Shown one piece after another: positions 35,145 to 45,188 of a DNA stretch of 64,000 nucleotides (the first letter of the stretch is position 1; each line of letters starts with the position of its first letter). This stretch comes from Coraliomargarita algicola (lineage in GTDB: Bacteria > Verrucomicrobiota > Verrucomicrobiia > Opitutales > Coraliomargaritaceae): NCBI RefSeq assembly GCF_033878955.1, contig NZ_CP138858.1:248001-312000 (forward strand). Reading direction: 5' to 3'. The translations under genes and the position numbers were made by a program. The notes below the pieces were generated by a model, which was not told the DNA's origin, searched no databases, and worked only from the letters and a program-made list of their open reading frames with translations.

Positions 35145-38100
35145 ATGAAATTTTTAATTGTAGTCATGTTGTTGCTCACGGGAGTGCTTTCCGTGGAAGC
35201 TAAATCGCAGTTTTCAGAGTCGTTGCGCTCCGAGGTTTGCCTCAACGGAACGTGGAAACTGCAGGTGGATGGCATTGAGCAGCCAGCCGATGTTCGGGTG
35301 CCGAGTTCGTATGCCGGACAGGATCAACTGTGGGGCCATGGTCATTGGGATGTCTGGGGTTATCCGACGGCGTGGTATGATCGAGCCGCGGTGTATCGCA
35401 AAACATTCCTGATTCCGGAGAATCTGGGCAATCAGCGGGTGCTGATTCATTTTGGCGGGGTGCGGCATGTCGTAACGGTCGAGGTGAACGGAAAAGAAGC
35501 CGGACGCTGGAGCGACTCCTATATTCCGTTTGCATTCGACATTACGGATCTGGTTCACGCTGGTGAAAACAGCATGCAGGTTCATATTGCAAAAGACAAA
35601 ACCTGCGGATTGTTTGAGGACTACAACCAAAACCGTCGCGGCATCTATCAAGATGTCCACCTCCAGTTTGTGCCGGAAGTCCGTGTGACGCCCGACATAT
35701 ATATTCAAACATCGGTCATCAATCAGGAGATGACGTGTGAAGTTCCGGTGCGTAATGACAGCGAGGTTCCGCAAACCTTCGGCCTGCGATTCAAGGTGAT
35801 TGATGCCAACGGAACGGTAGTAAAAAACTGGTCGGCTAAAGAAAGTATGACGGTGGCCCCTGGCGCAGTCGAAACGATGACAGTTTCCGAACCGTGGGAA
35901 AATCCGCACTTATGGTCGCTGGATGATCCGAATCTCTATCACCTCGAGACCGAAGTGGTAAACGCAGACAAGCACGTATTAGACCGATATAGTCTGCGCT
36001 TTGGCTTCCGTGAAATCACTTGGGAGGGGCCCCATCTGTTCTTGAACGGTAACGAGATTTTTCTGCGCGGGCACGGTGGACATGAGCTCGGTGATTTGCA
36101 GCACAGTAAGGAATATGCCGAATTGTGGATCAAGCAGTTGAAGGATCAGGGCATGGAGCTGATGCGCTTGCATGATTATCCACGCGATGACGCGTTGTAT
36201 GATGCGGCGGATGAAATGGGCTTTTTGTTTCTCTCCGAAACGGCGCACCATTTCCGCCTGCCGCCGATGGAGTTGCAGATGGCGCACACGGAACGGATGG
36301 TTAAGCGCTTGCGCAACCGCCCGTCGGTCCTGATGTGGTCGGTGGCCAACGAGCTGCACTGGCGAAATTTTGAGGAGCCGGTTCATTTGATTGAGCTCTG
36401 CCGTAAACTGGATCCGACGCGTCCGGCGTTTAACAGCGACTTCAGCGCTTACAGCCTGCATGGCGATGTGATTGCCCATCATTATAAAGCCGAAGAAATT
36501 TGGAATGACTGGGAAAAATACGGCCCGGACAAAGTGATGGTCTGGGACGAGATCGGCAATGTCTGGCAGCACGACCGCCCGTTGAAAACCGGTCCAGCCG
36601 GATTCGAGATCAGTTCTCAGGATGTCGCGACTGGGATCTGGCGCGACGGTTGGGAGCAAATGCGTAGCGATATTGAAGTGTTTGCCAACGGCAAAGAAAT
36701 GAACGGTGAATTGTATCGGGTGAACGCCTACATTCCTTGGGAATTCAGCTATGTGTTTTACCGGTTCCAGCCGTTGAACAACTTTCAGCGCTTCTATCCT
36801 GAATATGATGATATTGAAGGTGAAAAGGGCATGAAACCGCTCTTCATCAATCCGTGTTCAACCACTCATAATCTGTGGGACCCAACCCTGCCCGAGTTTC
36901 AGCCGAACGCCGCACTTTATTGCTTTAACGAATATCTGGCTCGTGTTCGTTTTCCTGATGATTCGAAGGAACGCACCTTCTTCTCCGGTCAGACACTGAA
37001 GCAGAATGGACGTCTGTTTTATGAAGATTATCGCCCAGCGGATCAGGTTGAATTCCGAGTCGAAACCCCTGAAGGCAAGGTGCTGAACGCTGTGACGCGA
37101 AATGTCTCGCTCGCGGCGGGGGAATACGTTCCGGAATTTGCATCGGCGTGGAAACTGCCCGTCGTGGATACGATGACTCCGCTTCGGTTAGTTCGTCAGT
37201 TCTCATACCAAGGGGAAGTCGGATATCGCAAAGTGAGCGAGGCAAAAGTTTTCCCGACATTTCAGTCGGTGGATCTGACCCTTCGTAAAATTGCCGTCGT
37301 TGGAACCGGCCTGCAGCGGATGTTCGGCGGTGCGGGCGTTCCGGTGGCGGACGCTGAAGTAATCATTGCCGAGTCGATGAATTCGGCTTGGGAGACGCTC
37401 GTTGCCAAGGGTGTGCGGGTGTTGGTACTGTCGGCGGGTGACATCGCCGCGGGGAAGCAACTCAGCCACCACAGCATGGTTCCGAAAGCGAAACAGCAAG
37501 GATTCACTGGTCCGGTTGAAAACGTCGCGCTCGCGGATGGATCGACCTTAGCGTTCGGAACGCCTGGAAAAGAGCGTTCCACCATAACCGGCCGAAGCTT
37601 TAACGTCGACCAGCCCGTTTCGGGGGCGTGGGCGACGTTCAATCTGGATGCTAGCTTCGATTTTTCTGAAACCGGATTAATTCAGTTGGACTATACCATA
37701 TGGTTGCGTCCCGGAGAGGACGGATTAGCCAAATCGTTTGCCAGAGCCGGCGGTGCACCGTTCTTTCGTAAAACCATTCGGCCCATGCTGTCTGATTCCT
37801 CCGGCCGCTGGTTTGTCAGCGGGGAAAACGATGCGGGCGAACTGACGCGGGATTTTCCTGCGGCCTTTAGAGGCTCGGTGGCGTTTGACGCCTTGCGCCT
37901 TTCGTGGGAACCGGTTCGCTTGGAGTCCGGGGCCGTGGTGACGACCGGCGAAAAGATCGCTCCCGACTTTAGGACGGTTTCGGCCATCGGCTTTGTATTC
38001 GAAGAAACGAATCCGGGTGCTCCCGTGCAGTTTACTTCCATCAGCCTGCGGGGCGGAGCCAAAGCGGATGCAAGCATTCAACCGGGGTCGGTCACTCATC

Positions 38101-39818
38101 GTCTGGTCGCCGGACTTGGGCAGGAAGATTTTGCATTCTGGCGCGGAGGAAGCGCGACACGTAACATGACGGTTCCACCTGGCCGGAATGTCCGCCGGAT
38201 TCTCTTTGGTAACAAAGATGGATCGGGATCCGCTCTGCAGGAGATCTTTATTGGTCGAGGCGTTGTGCTCGAGAGCGCGCTGAATACCGCCAACCTAGAG
38301 GAGCCAGTGGCCGGCTTTCTGCTCAATCGCATGGTTGATTATCTCGTCGATTATCAACCCGCCGGAACCGCCGCGAACTTAGTGGTGGTCGGTGAAGGTC
38401 CGTTTGAGACATGGGCTAAAACATTGGGTGCGAGTGTGCAGTCCGAGCTTTCTGCATCGACGATTGCCGCCGTGGATGCGCAAAACGCAACCGCACTTGC
38501 GGAGTCCAAGAGCGATCTGATCGCCCATCTCGAACAGGGCGGAACGGTTTGGTTCTCAGACGTTACCCCCGATACGATCGAGCTCGTTCGTGAAATTAGC
38601 GGCAAGCCATTGCGTTTAACTGATCCTTATTTCGGGCAACGCTTTTACTGCATTAAAGCGCCCGTTTCATGGGCGCGGGTTGGTTCACCGCACGAGTGGG
38701 TCGACTATTATGACGGTATTCTGGCCCCGTATCCGTTCGAACCGAACTTCAGCCCGCTGCTGGCGGGTATCGCTAACCTCGACCTCGACTGGAAAGGGAC
38801 AGCTATGTTCCGTCAAGGCATTGAAATCGAAGGCATGAATCCGGTTTCGGCTTCCGCAGATCATCAGGTTTTGATCAGCAACTGGCATATCGGCTCCGAG
38901 CCAACGGACCACCTGTATGGTGAAAACCTTAATGGAGTCCGTGACCTGCGCCAGAGCAGCTGGTTTGTTAATCGTGACCCGGTTGTGATGGAATTGTCTT
39001 CCCGAGGCGGCCGCATCCTGATTTCTCAGCTCGACTTGCAAGCGGGTGGTAAAAAGGCGGCACGTCTCATGCAAACCTTGCTGACCAACCTGGGTGTCTC
39101 GTTTGCCGGGGCGGTTCCAGCTCCGGCGGATGCGGTATATGATTCCAACCCTCGGAGCGATCAGCTGGCTCGGTTTGCGGTTTACGACCAGCAGATCGAT
39201 CCGGTTCAGCGTCAGTTTTATGGGGTGCCAAATCCTATGCCGGATTATTTGAAAGATACCCAGATTGGCGCAGTGTCGACCGAAAAGGTCGAACTGCCAC
39301 TGATGGGCTTCTTCGGCGATTCGCTGACGTTGGGCCTTGCCAAGCCATTGGCGGAAAAGCTGGATGATGTTGTGCAGATGGATCAACCAGTTGTGCTGCA
39401 TCGCAGTCGCTCCGCCGGCGGGATACTGAAAAAGAACATAGGCGATAAAAAGTATGCGCGTGTCGTGTTCTCGATCGGCGAAATCGATGCGGGGGTGGAA
39501 ACCACGGATGCTGAATTTACCGCCCATCTAGAAGCGATTTTGAAGGTGCTCTCAGAACATTCGCAGAAGGTGTCCTGGGTGCCCGCTCCGTCTGCGTATG
39601 GAAAGGGTGAAAACGCTCCCCGCGCCCGCGAGCTCAATCAGATCGCCACCGAGTTTTTCGACGGGAAAGATGTTTACATGCTGCCCTTCGTGTATGCGGA
39701 TCAAACGGATCTGCCTTCCGGTTACTTCTCCGGCTTCAGCACGAAGTTCCAGCCGGAAGAGGCAAAGGTTTTGGCGGATCGATTGGGCGAAGGCGTCATT
39801 TCCTTCGGAGCTCAGTAG
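35145..39818 (+). CDS. Multidomain GH2 hydrolase with C-terminal degenerate SGNH domain
   Basis: At 1557 residues this is far longer than usual GH2 enzymes. After a signal peptide (about 1-19) comes the GH2 sugar-binding domain (about 25-170), Ig-like domain (about 175-290) and barrel (about 290-600). VANELHW carries the acid/base Glu and VMVWDEIGNVW the expected nucleophile Glu, so beta-galactosidase or beta-glucuronidase type activity is likely. Residues about 650-1370 are beta-rich with no assignment. The last ~170 residues resemble an SGNH hydrolase (FFGDSLTLG near 1388), but GxND reads GEID and the DxxH block reads STKFQPEEA. The esterase part therefore looks inactive. Protein is presumably periplasmic or outer-surface. 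Confidence 0.85.
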   Translation: MKFLIVVMLLLTGVLSVEAKSQFSESLRSEVCLNGTWKLQVDGIEQPADVRVPSSYAGQDQLWGHGHWDVWGYPTAWYDRAAVYRKTFLIPENLGNQRVLIHFGGVRHVVTVEVNGKEAGRWSDSYIPFAFDITDLVHAGENSMQVHIAKDKTCGLFEDYNQNRRGIYQDVHLQFVPEVRVTPDIYIQTSVINQEMTCEVPVRNDSEVPQTFGLRFKVIDANGTVVKNWSAKESMTVAPGAVETMTVSEPWENPHLWSLDDPNLYHLETEVVNADKHVLDRYSLRFGFREITWEGPHLFLNGNEIFLRGHGGHELGDLQHSKEYAELWIKQLKDQGMELMRLHDYPRDDALYDAADEMGFLFLSETAHHFRLPPMELQMAHTERMVKRLRNRPSVLMWSVANELHWRNFEEPVHLIELCRKLDPTRPAFNSDFSAYSLHGDVIAHHYKAEEIWNDWEKYGPDKVMVWDEIGNVWQHDRPLKTGPAGFEISSQDVATGIWRDGWEQMRSDIEVFANGKEMNGELYRVNAYIPWEFSYVFYRFQPLNNFQRFYPEYDDIEGEKGMKPLFINPCSTTHNLWDPTLPEFQPNAALYCFNEYLARVRFPDDSKERTFFSGQTLKQNGRLFYEDYRPADQVEFRVETPEGKVLNAVTRNVSLAAGEYVPEFASAWKLPVVDTMTPLRLVRQFSYQGEVGYRKVSEAKVFPTFQSVDLTLRKIAVVGTGLQRMFGGAGVPVADAEVIIAESMNSAWETLVAKGVRVLVLSAGDIAAGKQLSHHSMVPKAKQQGFTGPVENVALADGSTLAFGTPGKERSTITGRSFNVDQPVSGAWATFNLDASFDFSETGLIQLDYTIWLRPGEDGLAKSFARAGGAPFFRKTIRPMLSDSSGRWFVSGENDAGELTRDFPAAFRGSVAFDALRLSWEPVRLESGAVVTTGEKIAPDFRTVSAIGFVFEETNPGAPVQFTSISLRGGAKADASIQPGSVTHRLVAGLGQEDFAFWRGGSATRNMTVPPGRNVRRILFGNKDGSGSALQEIFIGRGVVLESALNTANLEEPVAGFLLNRMVDYLVDYQPAGTAANLVVVGEGPFETWAKTLGASVQSELSASTIAAVDAQNATALAESKSDLIAHLEQGGTVWFSDVTPDTIELVREISGKPLRLTDPYFGQRFYCIKAPVSWARVGSPHEWVDYYDGILAPYPFEPNFSPLLAGIANLDLDWKGTAMFRQGIEIEGMNPVSASADHQVLISNWHIGSEPTDHLYGENLNGVRDLRQSSWFVNRDPVVMELSSRGGRILISQLDLQAGGKKAARLMQTLLTNLGVSFAGAVPAPADAVYDSNPRSDQLARFAVYDQQIDPVQRQFYGVPNPMPDYLKDTQIGAVSTEKVELPLMGFFGDSLTLGLAKPLAEKLDDVVQMDQPVVLHRSRSAGGILKKNIGDKKYARVVFSIGEIDAGVETTDAEFTAHLEAILKVLSEHSQKVSWVPAPSAYGKGENAPRARELNQIATEFFDGKDVYMLPFVYADQTDLPSGYFSGFSTKFQPEEAKVLADRLGEGVISFGAQ

Positions 39819-39988
39819 TTGAATCGTATGGCTCAAGCAATCGAAAGTGGTGAAGACTTATTTGAAATTATGTTCAGGCAGACTGTCCCAATGGTGTTTT
39901 TTGCGAATAGACCGACATGCATCAATTTACCAAAAAAATAAAAAGAAAAGTATCCAAGTTGATATTAACTAAACGATTATACCCCAGA

Positions 39989-42900
39989 ATGAAAAAACAC
40001 AGCAGATTGCTCGCAACGGCTACCGCCTTGCTCGCGTTGACGCAAACTTCGCATGCTGCCACCAAGCACTGGGCTCACGGTGACGCTGCGCCTAATGAAT
40101 GGAGCCAGCCGACTCGATGGACTGATAGTGAGCTTCCCGGCGCGACGACTGCCGACACCGCAATTTTTAGTGGCTCTGATGCCGCGGTCGTTACTGGGGC
40201 AGTCACTTTTAATGAAGCAGTCAATCTCATCGTGCGGAGTGTCTCAGGTGTGACTCCTGTAAGTGTTGCGATCTCGGCTGACATGGGGGCATTTGGAACG
40301 ATCAGTATTTTTGATAATGGGAATGTAGATCAAGATGCAACGGTTACTCACGACGCAGGCACAGTCACGACTACTGGGAATGTAAGTATCGGTGGAATTG
40401 CTGCGCCTGCCGGCATTAATGGGCAGTATTTTCTTTCGGGCACTGGCGTGTTGAATGCAGGCGGCGCTTTGAATCTTGGTCAAAGTGGAATCCTTTCTAT
40501 CGATGGTGAGAATGCTTCGGTTTCAGCTTCCAGTTTGACGATGACAACCACTGCGGAATTGGCGTTTGCTTTTGACGCGAATGGTGTGGGGGAGATTAGC
40601 ACCACGGGCGCCTTTACGATCGATAGTGATGACTCCTTGTTGACCTTGGACATCTCCGCTTTCAATGGCACTGGAACCTTTGATCTGGTGACTTTCTCTT
40701 CTAAGTCAGGCGCTTTCAATCCGGATAATATCACAGGTCTTGGCGCGCTCTCGGGTAATCGCACCGCAACGCTCGGCTATGACGCTAACAGTATGTTTGT
40801 GACTATTTCCTCGTCTGAACCAAGTCCAATACAGTCGGCCTATTACGTGGACCCTGACTTCGGTTCGGATATCAATTCAGGCAGCCTCAGTGCTCCTTTT
40901 CAGTCGATTGAAAAGGCACGCGATATTGTCCGCACGGTTAACAATAGTATGTCGGGCAACATCGTGGTTTATCTGCGCGGCGGCGTGTATGCGTTAACGG
41001 ATACACTTACGCTGGATGACCGGGATTCGGGGTCGAACGGGTATCGGGTGATCTATAGAAATTACCCGCATGAAGAACCGATCATCGATGGCGGCAAACA
41101 GATCACGGGCTGGACAGCCGTAGGTGGCGGCATCTATTCGGCCAACGCCGGTGGGATGATCTTTAATCAGAGGTTCGTCAATAACAGCACGGCCCAACGG
41201 GCGCGGCATCCAGAGTATGGTTCCGAGTATAATATTATCTCAAATGTGGGTTCGACTAAGACGATCCGGATCAATGCCACCGAGCTCGAGGAATGGACTA
41301 ATCTCAATCGTGTGCAGATGGTGATTGGCACTTCCTTTACCTCATGTCGCCTGCGCATTGGTAGCTATGTAAGCGCTGGCACTGAAGCCACCGTGACTCC
41401 CATGGATCCGGAAAGGGAAGCTTATTGGGGCTGGCTGGCCGGGCCGCTTTCCGGATCCGCATCGTATTTCTTCGAGAACCATCTCAGCTTTCTGGATACC
41501 CCGGGCGAATGGTTTCTGGATATCGATACAGATACCGTCTATTATATGCCGAGAGAGGGTGAAGACTTGTCCTCGGCCACGGTCGTGGTCCCTCAGCTGG
41601 AACAGTTGCTGTTGGTCGAAGATGCAGAAGATCTGACTCTATTTGGAATCACCTTTCAGAATGCCAGTTGGCTAGAGCCCATGTCGAGAGGCATGGTCCA
41701 ACGTCAGGCCAGCATGCGGGTTCTCGCGACCCAAGAGAACAATGGCACCTGGGACACGGATCAGTTTGAGGTCGTGCCGGTCGCTACCTATTTCAAAGGG
41801 ATCCAAAACGTCCGCATCGAACGATGCATCTTTCGACAGATGGGCGCGGGTGGCATGGGCTTTGATACCGGAACGATGAACAACTCGGTAGTCGGCAACG
41901 TCTTTGCAGACATTGCCGAAACGGGGATTATCTACGACATGGATAACGACCGCACGGATTCCGGCTCGCAGCTCAGCTCTCTGGACACTTTTGATTCGAA
42001 CTATTTCTTTCGGATGGGCACCTTGTATTATGGTGGAGCGGGCATGTTTGCCTTCTGGCCCGACCAGATCACGATCACTCATAATGAGTTTTCTCAGATC
42101 AATGGATTCGGCATGAACGTCGGTTGGGGCGCCACCTACGACGTGACCGCCCTGAATGCGCCAGTTGTTACGCACAACCGCATTCACGACTGCGCTATTC
42201 TCGTGAAGGATAGCGGCGGCATCCACACGAAAAGTAATCAACAGCAAGGCGCGCAGTATAGCTATAACTGGATTTATAACTGTAGTAAGCGAAGCTGGTG
42301 GTCTATCGGGCCGGACTCGATTCGCCATACCTATGGACTCTACCTCGATGATAATTCCCAGAATATCACGGCCCAATGGAACGTGTTCATGAATATTTTG
42401 GATGATGATATCAAAGTTAAAGGCAACGGTCATACCTTTGCGAATAACGATACGCAGGATCCCACGGTGAAAGCCGAGTCCGGTCTGCGTCCAGGCTATG
42501 CCGACATCAAGCAATTTTGGCGCGGCGGAGCCATCGGCCGGGACCTTGAGCCAAATGACTTTTACACGAGCGCAGTCTCAGATCTAGGGGTCTTGTTGGA
42601 TGACGACTTTGACTCCCTGAGCGTGGGCGCGCAACCCGCAGGCTACACTTACAGCCTCAGTGGCAGCTCCTCGATCGAGGTTGTCGACGTTCCCGGAACT
42701 GGAAACCACAGCGTCCGCTTCACTGACGACGATGCCAGTCATAGTTTAGGTGCTTCAATGAGCCGCTCGATCGGCGAGCAGTCGGACGTGGTCGCTTGCA
42801 GCTTTCGCATGAAGGCCGGGCAAACGATCAACAGCATGTATGTCACACTCACGGACTCTGCCGGGAATAAGGCCTGCCAAGTTGGATTCTCCGGAAATGG

Positions 42901-43561
42901 CAACCTGCGGTATTATTACCAATCAGGAAGTTTCACAGACATCACCAGCTACACCAGCGACACCTGGTATACATTCCGCATCGAAGCCGATGTCAGTAAG
43001 CAGGCTTACAGTGTCTGGATTGATGATGCATTGGTTCTGGGGGAAAGCCTGTTTTTTGAGCCGACCAGTTCTCTCACCACGTTGGAACTCGCGAACACCT
43101 ACGCTACCGGATTCTTCGACCTTGATTATCTAACCGTCGAAAGTGAGGCTGTTGCCTCGGGTTTGGTCACCGCGAAGGGCACGCCCTATAGCTGGATGGA
43201 TCAACACTATGACACGACCGGTTGGTCTTCTGTCGATTACGAGTTGCAGGATGTCAGCGACGACGATCACGATGGGGTGATGGCATGGGAGGAATTCACT
43301 GCCGGCACGAATCCCAACGACAGCAGCAGTGTGCTGAAGGTCCTGTCATTGTCGTCAGAATCAAATAGCTTCTCGTTTGCTTGGAAAACCCAGCGGGATC
43401 GAAATTATTCCGTTCAATCTTCGACAACCCTTCTGCCTGAGAGTTGGTCGAACGTTTCGAATCCTGGATTTATCGACATGCCTGGCAGCGGAGAACTCAA
43501 GCAGTTTTCTGCAGAGATGGAGGACGGATCACTGTTTTACCGTATTTCGGTCGAGCAATAG
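39989..43561 (+). CDS. GH141-like right-handed beta-helix protein, secreted
   Basis: From the ATG at 39989 (MKKHSRLLATATALLAL, a good signal peptide) the product is 1190 residues; the frame runs 24 codons further upstream. Residues 25-290 are an autotransporter-like beta domain. From about 300 (YYVDPDFGSDINSGSLSAPF, KARDIVR, VVYLRGGVYAL) to about 860 is the parallel beta-helix of GH141 type, with GGIHTKSN and TYGLYLDDNSQNITAQWN. GH141 contains an alpha-L-fucosidase and a xylanase. A LamG-like domain (about 870-1060), a DDDHDGVMAWEEFTAGTNP repeat and a terminal beta module follow. The close GH95/sulfatase context favours fucan degradation. Confidence 0.8.
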   Translation: MKKHSRLLATATALLALTQTSHAATKHWAHGDAAPNEWSQPTRWTDSELPGATTADTAIFSGSDAAVVTGAVTFNEAVNLIVRSVSGVTPVSVAISADMGAFGTISIFDNGNVDQDATVTHDAGTVTTTGNVSIGGIAAPAGINGQYFLSGTGVLNAGGALNLGQSGILSIDGENASVSASSLTMTTTAELAFAFDANGVGEISTTGAFTIDSDDSLLTLDISAFNGTGTFDLVTFSSKSGAFNPDNITGLGALSGNRTATLGYDANSMFVTISSSEPSPIQSAYYVDPDFGSDINSGSLSAPFQSIEKARDIVRTVNNSMSGNIVVYLRGGVYALTDTLTLDDRDSGSNGYRVIYRNYPHEEPIIDGGKQITGWTAVGGGIYSANAGGMIFNQRFVNNSTAQRARHPEYGSEYNIISNVGSTKTIRINATELEEWTNLNRVQMVIGTSFTSCRLRIGSYVSAGTEATVTPMDPEREAYWGWLAGPLSGSASYFFENHLSFLDTPGEWFLDIDTDTVYYMPREGEDLSSATVVVPQLEQLLLVEDAEDLTLFGITFQNASWLEPMSRGMVQRQASMRVLATQENNGTWDTDQFEVVPVATYFKGIQNVRIERCIFRQMGAGGMGFDTGTMNNSVVGNVFADIAETGIIYDMDNDRTDSGSQLSSLDTFDSNYFFRMGTLYYGGAGMFAFWPDQITITHNEFSQINGFGMNVGWGATYDVTALNAPVVTHNRIHDCAILVKDSGGIHTKSNQQQGAQYSYNWIYNCSKRSWWSIGPDSIRHTYGLYLDDNSQNITAQWNVFMNILDDDIKVKGNGHTFANNDTQDPTVKAESGLRPGYADIKQFWRGGAIGRDLEPNDFYTSAVSDLGVLLDDDFDSLSVGAQPAGYTYSLSGSSSIEVVDVPGTGNHSVRFTDDDASHSLGASMSRSIGEQSDVVACSFRMKAGQTINSMYVTLTDSAGNKACQVGFSGNGNLRYYYQSGSFTDITSYTSDTWYTFRIEADVSKQAYSVWIDDALVLGESLFFEPTSSLTTLELANTYATGFFDLDYLTVESEAVASGLVTAKGTPYSWMDQHYDTTGWSSVDYELQDVSDDDHDGVMAWEEFTAGTNPNDSSSVLKVLSLSSESNSFSFAWKTQRDRNYSVQSSTTLLPESWSNVSNPGFIDMPGSGELKQFSAEMEDGSLFYRISVEQ

Positions 43562-43565
43562 CAGG

Positions 43566-45101
43566 ATGAATAAAAAAACTATGTTAAATATAAAATTCAC
43601 AGTACTTTGCAGCGTCGCTGCGCTTTTATTACATGGAATGTCAGCTGAAGTGCATGCTTCCCCTGAAAGCAAGCTGCCCAATATAGTCGTCATTCTAGCA
43701 GACGATCTCGGCTATGGAGATGTGTCATTCTTGAACCCTGATTCAAAAATCAAAACACCGGATATGGATGCGCTGGCGCAAGCAGGCGTGTGGGCGACGG
43801 ATGCACATGCACCGAGTGCGATATGTAGTCCTAGTCGGTATGCGATGCTGACGGGGCGCTACCCGTGGCGTAAAATGAAATCGGGCCGTTTAAGTCCATG
43901 GGCCCCGTTGTCCATAGATATTAATCGGGTCACCATACCGTCTATGTTGCAAACAAAAGGCTACCACACGGCGTGTATTGGCAAGTGGCATCTGGGGTAT
44001 AACTGGCCGTGGAAAGGTGGGCAACGGCCTTCCAAGGAAGTCATTGGTTCAAATACCAGCACCGCCAAAAATGATATGTTCGACTGGACCCAGCCCATCG
44101 AGGGACCCACATCGATCGGTTTCGATTACTACTTTGGCGTCGACTGTCCAAACTTCCCGCCCTTTGCATTTATTGAAAACACCAAGCTTACCTGTGATCC
44201 TATTGATTTTGAGGGGAAATCCTTAAAGTCCAAAGGCCCTAGAGGATACATCCATGGTGATGGCCCGGGAGAAGACGGGTGGGACTTGGAGGCCATTTTG
44301 CCAAAAATCACTGAGCAAGCGGTTCGTTATATCAACGAGAAAAGCCGCGAGTCAGAACCTTATTTTCTCTACTTCAGCCTGACGGCGCCCCACACCCCAG
44401 CTGCCGTCACAAAAGAGTTTAGTGGTACCAGCGAAGCGGGGAGCTACGGAGACTGGGTTGTGCAGACGGATGATGCGATCGGGCAGGTGATCGAAGCGAT
44501 CAAGTCCTCCGGTGAGTTTGAAAATACCCTGATTATTGTTTCCAGCGACAACGGACCTGAAGCGTTTACACGTTTACTGATTCAGACTCACGGTCATCGC
44601 TCAAGCGCTCATTTGCGCGGATTAAAAGGTGATGCGTGGGAAGGCGGGCATCGAGTGCCTTTCATTGCTTCGTGGCCCAAAGGAGGCATTTCAGGTGGGC
44701 GTGAAATAGATGCTACCATCAGTTTAATGGATCTATTTGCGACCACTGCTAGCATTGTCGAATTTCAGCTGGAAGCAGGAGTCGCGGATGACAGTCTTAA
44801 TATGCTGCCTTCATTGCTTCAGGATGCAGTCGTTCGGGATGAGATGATTTATCATTCCGGCAGAGCGGCCTATGGCCTACGCCAGGGAGACTGGGTTTAC
44901 CTTCGGAAGGGGGGGAGCAAAGAGGAACCTGAGTGGTATTTACAAGCACAGCAAATAAAATCAGCAGCGGCCTCAGATGAGCTCTTTAATTTGGCAGATG
45001 ATGAAGCACAGCAATACAATGTATCGTCTAACCATCCCGAGAGAGTTGCGATGATGAAAGCTAGGATTTTGGAAATCGAGCAATCTGCATCGACGCGATG
45101 A
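43566..45101 (+). CDS. S1-family formylglycine sulfatase, secreted
   Basis: The product is 511 residues from ATG 43566 (506 from the in-frame ATG at 43581, which leaves a better distance from AGGA at 43563). A signal peptide ends about residue 31. Metal Asp pair in LADDLGYGD (about 44-52), formylglycine Cys87 in CSPSR, GKWHLGYNW, a SLTAPHTP segment and VSSDNGPEAF are typical S1 features. It begins 4 bp after the GH141-like gene, so translation is probably coupled and the two enzymes act together. Substrate not assigned; longer insert 120-200 distinguishes it from the first two sulfatases. Confidence 0.93.
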   Translation: MNKKTMLNIKFTVLCSVAALLLHGMSAEVHASPESKLPNIVVILADDLGYGDVSFLNPDSKIKTPDMDALAQAGVWATDAHAPSAICSPSRYAMLTGRYPWRKMKSGRLSPWAPLSIDINRVTIPSMLQTKGYHTACIGKWHLGYNWPWKGGQRPSKEVIGSNTSTAKNDMFDWTQPIEGPTSIGFDYYFGVDCPNFPPFAFIENTKLTCDPIDFEGKSLKSKGPRGYIHGDGPGEDGWDLEAILPKITEQAVRYINEKSRESEPYFLYFSLTAPHTPAAVTKEFSGTSEAGSYGDWVVQTDDAIGQVIEAIKSSGEFENTLIIVSSDNGPEAFTRLLIQTHGHRSSAHLRGLKGDAWEGGHRVPFIASWPKGGISGGREIDATISLMDLFATTASIVEFQLEAGVADDSLNMLPSLLQDAVVRDEMIYHSGRAAYGLRQGDWVYLRKGGSKEEPEWYLQAQQIKSAAASDELFNLADDEAQQYNVSSNHPERVAMMKARILEIEQSASTR

Positions 45102-45188
45102 AAGCAACTGAACTGCTTCGGTGAAGTCGTTCCTCAGGCAAAATACTCCACGCATTATAAATCGTTATTTACCCTCAGCGCTAATAAA

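Noticed and set aside
37203..39527. Long antisense frames under the GH2 gene
   Set aside because: They are shadows of the GC-biased third positions of the GH2 frame, with no family features.
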